Assembly: GCF_002155965.1 (NCBI RefSeq)
Contig: NZ_MUMH01000019.1
Location: 1 to 64,000, forward strand
Length of the DNA stretch: 64,000 nt
Direction: 5' to 3'
Source of the DNA: Allokutzneria sp. NRRL B-24872
Lineage (GTDB): Bacteria; Actinomycetota; Actinomycetes; Mycobacteriales; Pseudonocardiaceae
Under the pieces are notes generated by a model. It was not told the origin of the DNA and ran no database searches. It worked only from the letters and a program-made list of their open reading frames with translations. Each line of letters opens with the position of its first letter. The first letter of the stretch is position 1. The translations under genes were made by a program, and so were the position numbers. Positions 1-7,210 of the stretch are shown piece by piece.

Positions 1-27
1 AATGCCGCGTTTGGTCCGTTGAACGGA

Positions 28-104
28 CTGAACGAGTCATTGAGGTGCTTGAACCACCTGAATGAGTCGTTCAGGTGGTTCACCGGACTGAATGAGTCAT
101 TCAG
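28..104. repeat. Three tandem palindromes at an exact 30-bp period
   Basis: Three 17-bp near-palindromes of the form CTGAAYGAGTCRTTSAG start at 28, 58 and 88, so the spacing is exactly 30 bp. The 13-bp segments between them (for example GTGCTTGAACCAC) are themselves roughly palindromic. The array lies just past the stop codon of the reverse-strand P450 gene. It could fold into several hairpins and help end transcription, but there is no T-tract. It may continue to the left of the window. Confidence 0.85.
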
Positions 105-116
105 CGAGTTCGGCCG

Positions 117-1355
117 CTAAGCGGTGGTGGTGACGGGGAGGGCGCGGAGGCCGCGGATGACGAACTCGGTGCGGCGGAGGGGCTCGCCGGCCAGTTCCAG
201 CTTCGGCAGCCGGGTGGTGAGGGCTTCCAGGGCGGCGACGATCTCGATGCGGGCCAGCGGCGCGCCGAGGCAGTAGTGGATGCCCATGCCGAAGCCCAGG
301 TGCGGGTTGGGTGAGCGGGTGATGTCGAGGCGGTCGGGCTCGGCGAAGACGAGCGGGTCCCTGGCTGCGGCGCCGAGCAGAGCGGCGATCTTGTCGCCGG
401 GGCGGAGCACGTGGCCGGCGATCTCCACCTCCTCGGTGGCGGTCCGCTCGAACAGCTGGAGCGGCGAGTCGAAGCGGATCAGCTCCTCGGCGGCGGTCTC
501 CAGCAGGCCGGGGTCGGCGACGAGGCGTTCCCACTGGTCGCGGTGGCGCATCAGGGCGAGCACGCCGTTGCCGACGACGTTCACGGTGGCCTCGTGCCCC
601 GCCATCAGCAGCAGCACGGCCGTGGCGACGAGCTCGTCCTCGGTCAGCCGCGCGCCGTCGGAGTCGGTCACCGCGACGAGGTCGCTGACCAGGTCGTCGC
701 CCGCGCGGCGGCGGCGCAGGGCGATCAGCTCGCGGAGGTAGGCGACGAACTCGGCGGCGGCGCGCTCGGCGAGGTCGCGCTGGTCGTCGGGCAGGCCGTA
801 CTCGTACATCTTCACGATGGAGTTCGACCAGGGCTGGAGCAGACCGCGGTCGGAGTCGGGCACGCCGAGCAGCTCGGCGATGACCTGGATCGGCAGCGGC
901 GCGGCCACGTGCGCGAGCAGATCACCGGCCCCGTCGGAGTCGATGCTCCCGGCGAGGTCGGCGACCAGGCCCTCGGCGAGCTGCCGGACCCACGGGCGCA
1001 GGCGCTCGACGTGGCCGCGGCCGAACGCGGCGGAGATGAGCTTGCGCAGCCTGCCGTGCGTTGGCGGCTCGTTCTCCAACAGCGAGTTGCGGTGCAGCAG
1101 GTTGAACGCCGTGAACCGGTCGGCGGGCAGCGCGTCCGCCCAGATCCGGCCGAGGGAGCGGTGCCGCAGCACCGAGGAGCAGGCCGAGTGCGAGACCGCG
1201 ACGGCCATGCCGAGGCCGCCGTGCCAGTGCACCTCGCCGAGCTTGCGCAGCTCCGCGAACGCCGGGTACGGGTTGAGGATGAACCGCTCGTCCCTCGGGT
1301 CGAAGGGCGGTTCATCCGATCCGGTCGACCAGTCGCGGGAGTATGCCTGGCTCAT
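117..1355 (-). CDS. Cytochrome P450 monooxygenase
   Basis: Soluble bacterial class I P450 of 412 residues, expected to hydroxylate or epoxidise a small molecule using electrons from a ferredoxin. The sequence shows the I-helix oxygen-activation motif AGHEAT (about residues 252-257), the ExxR pair (about 291-294) and the heme-binding loop FGMGIHYCLG with the proximal cysteine near residue 362. The length is normal for CYP105/107-like enzymes. I chose the ATG at 1355 (MSQAYSRDW); an upstream in-frame start at 1394 would add 13 residues that do not look like a P450 start. The gene stands alone, divergent from the phosphodiesterase gene, with no ferredoxin or biosynthetic partner in view, so the substrate cannot be guessed. 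Confidence 0.95.
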   Translation of the reverse strand: MSQAYSRDWSTGSDEPPFDPRDERFILNPYPAFAELRKLGEVHWHGGLGMAVAVSHSACSSVLRHRSLGRIWADALPADRFTAFNLLHRNSLLENEPPTHGRLRKLISAAFGRGHVERLRPWVRQLAEGLVADLAGSIDSDGAGDLLAHVAAPLPIQVIAELLGVPDSDRGLLQPWSNSIVKMYEYGLPDDQRDLAERAAAEFVAYLRELIALRRRRAGDDLVSDLVAVTDSDGARLTEDELVATAVLLLMAGHEATVNVVGNGVLALMRHRDQWERLVADPGLLETAAEELIRFDSPLQLFERTATEEVEIAGHVLRPGDKIAALLGAAARDPLVFAEPDRLDITRSPNPHLGFGMGIHYCLGAPLARIEIVAALEALTTRLPKLELAGEPLRRTEFVIRGLRALPVTTTA

Positions 1356-1492
1356 GATTACCGACCGTAAGTCGCCAAGGTTGCGATAGTCCAACGGTGC
1401 GGTACCTATGGGTGTGCGCCGTCACTCCGGGCGGCTCGTGGGCCGCCGCCGAGCGTCTCGCGCCCGCTCGGAGCACTGGCACCATCGACGGT

Positions 1493-2269
1493 GTGCACCC
1501 CGAGATCGAGGTCGTCGCCCACCGAGGAGCCTCCGCCCACCGCGCCGAGCACACGCGCGCCGCCTACGAGCTGGCCATCGCCGACGGCGCGGACGGACTG
1601 GAGTGCGACGTCCGGCTGACCAGGGACGGCCACCTCGTGTGCGTGCACGACCGGCTGCTGGAGCGCACCTCCGACGGCACCGGGCCGGTCAGCGCGCACA
1701 CCCTCGCCGAGCTGGCGGAGCTGGACTTCGCGAGCTGGTCGGGCGCGGAGCCGGAGATCGGCGTGCTGACCCTGGACGCGCTGCTGGCGATGGTCGCCGA
1801 CCACGACCGGCCGGTGCGGTTGTTCGTGGAGACCAAGCACCCCATCCGCTACGGCGGCCAGGTGGAGCGCGAGCTGGTGCGGCTGCTGGCCCGCTACGGC
1901 AAGGCCGGCCCGCTCAGCCTGGACACCGCCGAGGTGGTCGTCATGTCCTTCTCCTCGGCGGCGATGCGCAGGGTGAAGCGCCTGGCGCCCGCCGTGCCCA
2001 CGGTGCTGCTGACCGCGGGTCCACCGAGGAAGCTGCCGCCGTGGGCGGACATCCTCGGTCCGGGCATCCGCAAGCTGCGCGCCGATCCGGGCTTCGTCGA
2101 GCGCGCGGCGGCGCGGGGCCGCCCGACCTACTGCTGGACCGTGAACGAGCCGGAGGACGTTCGGCTGTGCGCCGACCTCGGCGTGCGGTACCTGGCAACG
2201 GATTCGCCCTCGGCCACCCGGTCGCTGCTGGCCGGGGAGGGGTCGACTACGGTCGCGAAACCGAAGTGA
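1493..2269 (+). CDS. Glycerophosphodiester phosphodiesterase family protein
   Basis: GDPD-family TIM-barrel enzyme that hydrolyses glycerophosphodiesters to glycerol-3-phosphate and an alcohol. The N-terminus carries the VAHRGAS motif, followed by the ECDVRLTRDGHLVCVHD metal/catalytic segment and a late WTVNEPEDVR motif, all in the expected order. The product is 258 residues from the GTG at 1493, which puts the HRG motif about ten residues from the start as is usual. An open frame upstream to 1397 would add an unconvincing Ala/Thr-rich stretch. No signal peptide is evident, so it is probably cytoplasmic. It lies 20 bp before the DUF5926 gene in the same direction and the two are probably cotranscribed. 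Confidence 0.92.
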   Translation: MHPEIEVVAHRGASAHRAEHTRAAYELAIADGADGLECDVRLTRDGHLVCVHDRLLERTSDGTGPVSAHTLAELAELDFASWSGAEPEIGVLTLDALLAMVADHDRPVRLFVETKHPIRYGGQVERELVRLLARYGKAGPLSLDTAEVVVMSFSSAAMRRVKRLAPAVPTVLLTAGPPRKLPPWADILGPGIRKLRADPGFVERAAARGRPTYCWTVNEPEDVRLCADLGVRYLATDSPSATRSLLAGEGSTTVAKPK

Positions 2270-2289
2270 GTCGAGGTCGAGGAGGACCG

Positions 2290-3243
2290 GTGGCAAAGCG
2301 CGCAGCGGCCAAGCGCAAGGGTCGCGGAAGCGACGCCGTCGAGGGTGCGGTCAACGCCCGTCAGCCGTGCCCCTGTGGCTCCGGCAAGCGTTACAAGGCC
2401 TGTCACGGCTCGTCCTACGGGCCCGCCGACGTGATCATCACGCGGCCGTTCGACGGCGTCGCGGCCGAGTGCGAGCTGATCGCGCTGCGCGAGTTCGTGC
2501 CGTCGGCGACCGCGCCGCTGACCCTCAAGGAGGAGGGCGAGCGCAAGGTCACGCTGGCCACCGTGCTGCCGATGGCGGCCGCCGCGCTGGTCCGCAGCGA
2601 CGGCGAGGCGTTCGTCGGCATGCAGGTGCAGACGCGCTCCGGTGACATCAGCACCGACCTCGGCCGCTCGATCCGCTGGGCGCTGACCGCGGAGCCCGGC
2701 GACGTGCTCACCGTGGCCGCCGACGCGCGCGAGGAGGCCCGGCTGCAGGACGTGCTGGCCGACGGCGCGGGCCTGGACGTCAGCGTGCACGCCGACTTCG
2801 CGTGGTGGATTCCCGGTGAGGACGAGCCGACCGGCGAGGTCGCGCTGTCCCTCCAGCGGGCCAACGAGGCGATCATGCCGACCGAGCGGGTCGCCGGGGT
2901 CACCGCCGCCTACTGGGTGGACGCGGGCGACAAGGCGCACATCCGCTGGGTCCGCCCGGAGCCGGAGGAGAAGCTGCTCGCCGCGATGGCCCGCCTCTCC
3001 GCCAAGGGCGAGCTGGACCTGGGCGAGAACACCCGCTACGCGGGCTGCTTCCGCGCGCACGGCCTGCTCGTGCCCGTCTGGGACATCGACAGGGAGATGC
3101 ACGCCAAGGAGTGGGAGCAGCCGGTCGCCGAGCTGGGCAAGCGGCTGGACGCCGCGCTGGCCACGGTCGACGCCGAGCCGCTGACCGACGCCGAGCGCCG
3201 CTCCAGGGACGGTCTGCGCGGCAGGCAGGTCACCCTGCGCTGA
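2290..3243 (+). CDS. DUF5926 family protein with SEC-C motif
   Basis: Conserved actinobacterial protein of 317 residues. A basic N-terminus (AKRAAAKRKGR) is followed at about residues 26-40 by a zinc-binding SEC-C motif, QPCPCGSGKRYKACHG, like the C-terminal zinc finger of SecA. The rest is the DUF5926 region, whose function is unknown. The start is the GTG at 2290, preceded by a strong ribosome site (AGGAGG at about 2280-2285). It follows the phosphodiesterase gene closely and is closed by a strong terminator at 3255-3295. The SEC-C motif suggests protein or nucleic-acid binding, but that is inference. Confidence 0.9.
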   Translation: MAKRAAAKRKGRGSDAVEGAVNARQPCPCGSGKRYKACHGSSYGPADVIITRPFDGVAAECELIALREFVPSATAPLTLKEEGERKVTLATVLPMAAAALVRSDGEAFVGMQVQTRSGDISTDLGRSIRWALTAEPGDVLTVAADAREEARLQDVLADGAGLDVSVHADFAWWIPGEDEPTGEVALSLQRANEAIMPTERVAGVTAAYWVDAGDKAHIRWVRPEPEEKLLAAMARLSAKGELDLGENTRYAGCFRAHGLLVPVWDIDREMHAKEWEQPVAELGKRLDAALATVDAEPLTDAERRSRDGLRGRQVTLR

Positions 3244-3254
3244 CGTGGAACTGA

Positions 3255-3295
3255 GGATGCCGGGCGCCCTTCGGGGGAGCGCCCGGCATCTTTTT
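3255..3295 (+). terminator. Rho-independent terminator
   Basis: Perfect 12-bp GC-rich stem, arms 3255-3266 and 3279-3290, a 12-nt loop and a run of five T directly after. It ends the phosphodiesterase/DUF5926 unit. Confidence 0.92.
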
Positions 3296-3379
3296 GGCTT
3301 CCAGAGGCAACCTTCGCGGATCTCACCGCGTGTTCCCCCTGACGGCACACACGGCGGGATGGATGGAGGGCGGTGAGCG

Positions 3380-4075
3380 ATGAGCCTCGACCGGGACCTG
3401 CGCCGGCTGTTCGACGACGAGCGCCTTGGCCTGCCGGTCCGCCCCGATGCGGATCAGGTCGTGCTGCGGGGGGCGAATCGACGGCGCGCCCGCAGGCGAA
3501 CGCTCGCGGTCGGGGGCGCGGCCGTCGCGGTGGTCGCGGCGCTGAGCGGCGGGATCGCGTTGAGCGGCTTCGGCAGGACGGCTTCGGCGCCGCCCGCGAC
3601 CGAGCTGCCGGACCGGCCCGAAGTGTCGGAGACCGCGGAGCCCGCGGCGGACGACACCGCGTTCGGCCCGAACGGCCTCGGCAGGCTGAAGCTGGGCATG
3701 AGCGAGGCGGACGCCGTGGCGACCGGCCTGATCAAGATCAACTCCAAGCCGGAGTCCGATGGCGGCTGCCGCGGCTACAACTACGCGAGCGAGACCGTCC
3801 GGTACGGCTACTACTCCCTGCTGTTCTCCGCTGAGCACGGCCTGGTCCGGCTGGAGGCGACGCCGGGGGCGAAGACGCCCGAGGGCATCGGCATCGGCTC
3901 GAAGCTGGGCGATCTGAACCGGGTGTACACCGGCAACAAGGTCAAGCACGGAGCCGTGGGGGAGCGCGTGACCGACGTCCCCGGCAACCCGAAGGCCAAC
4001 TACTGGGTGATCGTCCGCAACGACGTCCTCACCGAAGTTCGGTTGGAGCTGAAAGACCAGAACTGCTACCGCTGA
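3380..4075 (+). CDS. Single-pass membrane protein, paralogue A beside a SigE-family sigma gene
   Basis: 231 residues. A cytoplasmic N-terminus (about 42 residues, ending in the basic run RRRARRR) is followed by one membrane helix (about 43-63), a Pro/Glu/Ala linker and an extracytoplasmic domain with two cysteines (GGCRGYN and the C-terminal QNCYR). The first 65 residues and the motif GPNGLGRLKLGM match the protein encoded at 4649-5353, so the two are paralogues on either side of the sigma gene. This layout resembles a membrane anti-sigma or sensor, but no recognised anti-sigma domain is visible and no function is known. RBS GGAGGGCGG precedes the ATG. Confidence 0.8.
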   Translation: MSLDRDLRRLFDDERLGLPVRPDADQVVLRGANRRRARRRTLAVGGAAVAVVAALSGGIALSGFGRTASAPPATELPDRPEVSETAEPAADDTAFGPNGLGRLKLGMSEADAVATGLIKINSKPESDGGCRGYNYASETVRYGYYSLLFSAEHGLVRLEATPGAKTPEGIGIGSKLGDLNRVYTGNKVKHGAVGERVTDVPGNPKANYWVIVRNDVLTEVRLELKDQNCYR

Positions 4076-4157
4076 CTTCTCCGACTCGGGGCAACCGCAC
4101 GGCACTATCGCGCGTGTAGTCGCTGTCAGCGGGGTGGAGCTTCATGGGGACGGGACG

Positions 4158-4652
4158 ATGGAAGAGGACTTCGGCGAGTTCGTGCGGGCGGCGCTGCCCG
4201 GTCTCTTGAGGTACGGGCACGCGCTGACAGGCAACCCGCACGATGCCGCCGACCTCGTGCAGACGGTGCTGGAGAAGGTGGGCTCGCGCTGGGCCACGCT
4301 GCTGCGCAAGGGGGCGGAGCCGATCGCGTACGTGCGCCGGTCGATGGCGAACGCGCACGTCAGCCGGTGGCGCAGGACGCGCAAGGAGAACCTGGTCGCC
4401 GAGCTGCCGGACGTCTCGATCCACCACGACCACGACCGGCTGGAGGACGAGCCGCTGTGGCAGGCGCTGCGGGCGTTGCCGCCTAAGCAGCGCGCGGTGA
4501 TCGTGCTCAGGTACTACGACGGCCTGTCCGAGGCCGAGATCGCCGAATCGCTCGGGGTCACCAAGGGGACGGTGAAGAGCCAGACGAGCAAGGCGATGGC
4601 GTCGCTGCGACTGCGACTGGGCACCCTCGTCGGGGACGGGGGCGATCGATGA
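4158..4652 (+). CDS. SigE-family RNA polymerase ECF sigma factor
   Basis: Group IV sigma factor of 164 residues that directs RNA polymerase to an alternative promoter set. Region 2 is seen in the first part (FVRAALPGLLRYGHALTGNPHDAADLVQTVL), followed by a SYVRRSMANAH-like segment of the actinobacterial SigE/SigE70 group. Region 4 has the HTH around LPPKQRAVIVLRYYDGLSEAEIAESLGVTKGTVKSQ. The ATG at 4158 has a GGGGACGGGA site; a GTG at 4134 in frame is the alternative. Its stop overlaps the next start (ATGA), so it is translationally coupled to the membrane protein downstream, the usual sign of a sigma/regulator pair. Confidence 0.92.
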   Translation: MEEDFGEFVRAALPGLLRYGHALTGNPHDAADLVQTVLEKVGSRWATLLRKGAEPIAYVRRSMANAHVSRWRRTRKENLVAELPDVSIHHDHDRLEDEPLWQALRALPPKQRAVIVLRYYDGLSEAEIAESLGVTKGTVKSQTSKAMASLRLRLGTLVGDGGDR

Positions 4653-5353
4653 ACCTCGACGACGAGCTGCGCCGGATGTTCCAGGACGGGCGGATCGACC
4701 TGGCACCGACGCCCGTCGCGGAGCGGGCCATCGTCGCGGGAGCGCGCAGGCGCCGCCGCAACCGCCGAGGACTCGCCGTGGGGGGCGGTGCCCTCGTCGC
4801 CGTGCTCGGCGTCGCAGGGGGGATGGCCGCGTCGGGTTTCGGCTTCGTCGACCAGGCGCTTCCGGCCGCGTCGACGACACCGACCGCGACGACCCAGGCG
4901 AAGCAGCCGCTGCCCACCGTGCTGGGACCCAACGGGTTGGGCGCGCTGCGGCTGGGCATGACGCGCGAGCAGGTGCACGGGACCGGCATGGTGTCGCAGG
5001 ACGTGCTGGACGAGCAGCAGGCCGCCGCGCACGCGTGCACCACGCACGAGCTGCTGGACTCCACGGGCGCCAGCTTCGGGACCGTGGTGCTCTCGCGCAG
5101 GGCGGGGCTCGCCGAGGTCCTGCCGCGCAACGCGCCGCGCACGCCGGAGGGGCTGCGCGCCGGGATGACGGTGGAGCAGGCGGGCATCGTCTACGCCGAG
5201 CTGCGCAAGGTCGCGCTGAGCTCCGGGTCCGGCAGCGCCCAGACCGCGGTGCCCGGCAACAGCAGGGCCGTCTACACCGTGGACTTCAACAACTCCAAGG
5301 TCACGGCGATCAGCCTGCGCTTCAGCGACAACGACGAGGACTGTTCGGCCTGA
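4649..5353 (+). CDS. Single-pass membrane protein, paralogue B, putative sigma partner
   Basis: 234 residues, starting inside the stop of the sigma gene (ATGA overlap at 4649-4652). It has a short cytoplasmic N-terminus with an RRRRRNRR stop-transfer-like basic cluster, one membrane helix (about 42-62), a Thr/Ala linker and an extracytoplasmic domain with the motif GPNGLGALRLGM and two cysteines. It is a paralogue of the protein at 3380-4075. The coupling to the sigma gene suggests it restrains or tunes the sigma factor, but there is no anti-sigma zinc motif, so this is inference from position. Confidence 0.8.
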   Translation: MNLDDELRRMFQDGRIDLAPTPVAERAIVAGARRRRRNRRGLAVGGGALVAVLGVAGGMAASGFGFVDQALPAASTTPTATTQAKQPLPTVLGPNGLGALRLGMTREQVHGTGMVSQDVLDEQQAAAHACTTHELLDSTGASFGTVVLSRRAGLAEVLPRNAPRTPEGLRAGMTVEQAGIVYAELRKVALSSGSGSAQTAVPGNSRAVYTVDFNNSKVTAISLRFSDNDEDCSA

Positions 5354-5364
5354 GCCGGACGCGC

Positions 5365-5401
5365 GACGGCCGGTCAGTCCACAGTGGACCGACCGGCCGT
5401 C
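5365..5401. terminator. Bidirectional hairpin between convergent genes
   Basis: Perfect 11-bp GC stem (5365-5375 with 5391-5401) that encloses the palindrome GTCCACAGTGGAC at 5377-5389, giving a nested cruciform-like structure. It lies between the convergent membrane-protein and ferritin genes. There is no T-tract. Confidence 0.7.
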
Positions 5402-5426
5402 GTCGTCGCGGTGGGGCGCTCCGGTG

Positions 5427-5969
5427 CTAGACCGCGCCGCCCGCCGCCGAGGGGGCGGTCGGGTCGCCGCCACCGTCGCCGACGTTCTCCCGCACGAGGA
5501 AGTCCTCGATGTGGAAGAGGTTGTCCCCGGCGCGGTCCACGATCGTGAGCAGCGTGGACATCGAGGCGACCTCCTCGACCTGTTCCTTGAGGAACCACTG
5601 GATGAACTGCTCGCCGAGGTAGTCGCCCTCGTCGCGGGCGGCCCTGGCGAGCGCGGTGATCTCCTCGGTGACCTTGCGCTCCTGGCTCAGCGCCAGCTCG
5701 ACCGGCTCGCGCACGGTGGTGAAGTCGTTGCGGACCTCATCGACGCCGGGGATCGCCACCTGCAGGCCGTTGTCCAGCAGGAACTGCACGATCATCATGG
5801 CGTGGTTGCGCTCTTCGAGCGCCTGCCGGTAGAAGTGCGCCGCCATCCTGGGCAGGTCCTGGGCGTCCAGCCAGACCGCGACGGCGATGTACTGCTGCGA
5901 AGCCGTGAACTCGTTGCGCACCTGCGCTCGTAGCAGCTCGTGGAACTTCGTGGTGGTGTTCGGGGACAT
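5427..5969 (-). CDS. Ferritin (24-mer iron storage protein)
   Basis: Ferritin of 180 residues that oxidises Fe(II) and stores it as a mineral in the cytoplasm. The ferroxidase residues appear in order: the Glu of NEFTASQQYIAVAVW, the Glu and His of ALEERNHAM, then the Glu of KVTEEI and the Gln/Glu of QWFLKEQVEE. The ATG at 5969 (MSPNTTTKFHELL) gives a standard ferritin start; an open upstream extension to 6068 is not ferritin-like. The C-terminal tail is Gly/Ala-rich and longer than in short bacterial ferritins. No iron box was found immediately upstream. Confidence 0.95.
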   Translation of the reverse strand: MSPNTTTKFHELLRAQVRNEFTASQQYIAVAVWLDAQDLPRMAAHFYRQALEERNHAMMIVQFLLDNGLQVAIPGVDEVRNDFTTVREPVELALSQERKVTEEITALARAARDEGDYLGEQFIQWFLKEQVEEVASMSTLLTIVDRAGDNLFHIEDFLVRENVGDGGGDPTAPSAAGGAV

Positions 5970-6240
5970 GAGCGCAGACGCTACCCCGCGATCCGGGCAT
6001 CCACTGCCGCTGAGCTGGTTCGATAGTGAGAACCGGAGCGCATTCACATTACCGTCGGTGACTCGCACTTGTGCTCACTCCCCGTATAGGGAAGGGTTGC
6101 GGTTAACTCGATGAGGCGACCTTGACTCTCCGAGGTTTACCTAGATCCATTTCTGTGGCACCTTCTCTCGTGTCGGGCAGAAGTTCCTTGGAGAACTTGG
6201 CCCAACACTCCCTCAGCTCCTTAATCGAAGGGCGACTTCC

Positions 6241-7041
6241 TTGTTCGGGAACCAGACGCGACGAGTGGGCGAAGGCGGCGTTGTCCGCCGCGCGCTCACC
6301 CGCACCGCGCTGGTCCTCGGCGGAGTCGCTGCCAGCTGGCTGATCGCCTCCGGCACCGCGAGTGCCCAGGCCGAGCCCATGGCCGCCGCCTTCGAGCCGG
6401 TGATGCAGATCGTCAACACCGTGGAAGACGTCGCCACCCCCGTGGTCGAGCACGTCACCGCCCCGGTCGTCGAGGTCGGCAAGGCCGTCGAGGGCACCGT
6501 GAGCGGAGTCGTCCGCCAGGTCCTCGGCGCCGTCACCGGACGCGAGCTGGGCCGCCCGCAGCAGAGCGCGCCCCTGGTCTCCGGCCTCGCCGGACTGGTC
6601 GGGCTCGGCGCGCCGACGGCGGAGGGCTCCGCTCGCTCCTTCCCAGCTGTGGCAGGAGATTCCCTGCTCAGCGACGATGTCTCCGGCGACGCGCCGGTTG
6701 ACACCCCTCAGACCCCGGCGACCGCGCTGTCCAAGCGCGCGCCGGCCGACGTCCAGCAGCCCGCTGCGACGTCCCCCGCGGCTGATGCCGCCCTGTCCGG
6801 ACCGCGTCCTGCCGACCCGGTCCGGCTCCCCGGTTCGCCCATGCCGAAGCTCGCGATCATCGCGCCTTCGAGCACCACTGCCTCCTCTGACGAGGACGCA
6901 CGGGCGGACCAGCTGCCGAGCCACGCGGTGGGCTTCGACGCCCCCGGTGCGCGTGTGGTGAGCGAGCTGTCCATCAGCGCCGATGCGCTGGCGCGGATGG
7001 CTGGCGACGACCACCGGCAGCCCGGCACCACTCCTGACTGA
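6241..7041 (+). CDS. Secreted Ala/Pro-rich protein of unknown function
   Basis: About 266 residues with a clear signal peptide: basic start (VVRRALTRT), hydrophobic core LVLGGVAASWLIASG and a cleavage-like ASAQA. The mature part starts with an amphipathic Val-rich helix region (EPVMQIVNTVEDVATPVVEHVTAPVVEV), followed by a low-complexity Pro/Ala/Ser/Asp region. The start is uncertain: TTG at 6241 with an AAGGG site, or GTG at 6265. It lies directly upstream of the chaplin-like repeat protein but is separated from it by a terminator-like hairpin. No known family is recognised; a cell-surface role is inferred from the signal peptide and neighbour. Confidence 0.75.
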   Translation: MFGNQTRRVGEGGVVRRALTRTALVLGGVAASWLIASGTASAQAEPMAAAFEPVMQIVNTVEDVATPVVEHVTAPVVEVGKAVEGTVSGVVRQVLGAVTGRELGRPQQSAPLVSGLAGLVGLGAPTAEGSARSFPAVAGDSLLSDDVSGDAPVDTPQTPATALSKRAPADVQQPAATSPAADAALSGPRPADPVRLPGSPMPKLAIIAPSSTTASSDEDARADQLPSHAVGFDAPGARVVSELSISADALARMAGDDHRQPGTTPD

Positions 7042-7048
7042 AACCCCG

Positions 7049-7102
7049 CACGGCGAGCCGTCTGACGCTGTCTGCCAACAGCGCACCAGACCGCTCGCCG
7101 TG
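7049..7102 (+). terminator. Long imperfect hairpin, likely terminator
   Basis: CACGGCGAG (7049-7057) pairs with CTCGCCGTG (7094-7102). Between them an inner stem, CGCTGT/ACAGCG, extends the hairpin. It lies straight after the stop of the secreted protein gene and lacks a clear T-tract. Confidence 0.6.
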
Positions 7103-7210
7103 TCGCGTTGAAGAACCAAGAACCACTTCTCAGGTCCAGGCGACCAATTTCCGCACTGCCATGCGATGGCGCCTGTCTTCTTCCCGCAAGGGACTACGAA
7201 AGGAACAATA

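Noticed and set aside
5427-5969. Iron box upstream of ferritin
   Set aside because: No dyad close to the DtxR/IdeR consensus was found in the 5970-6110 region.
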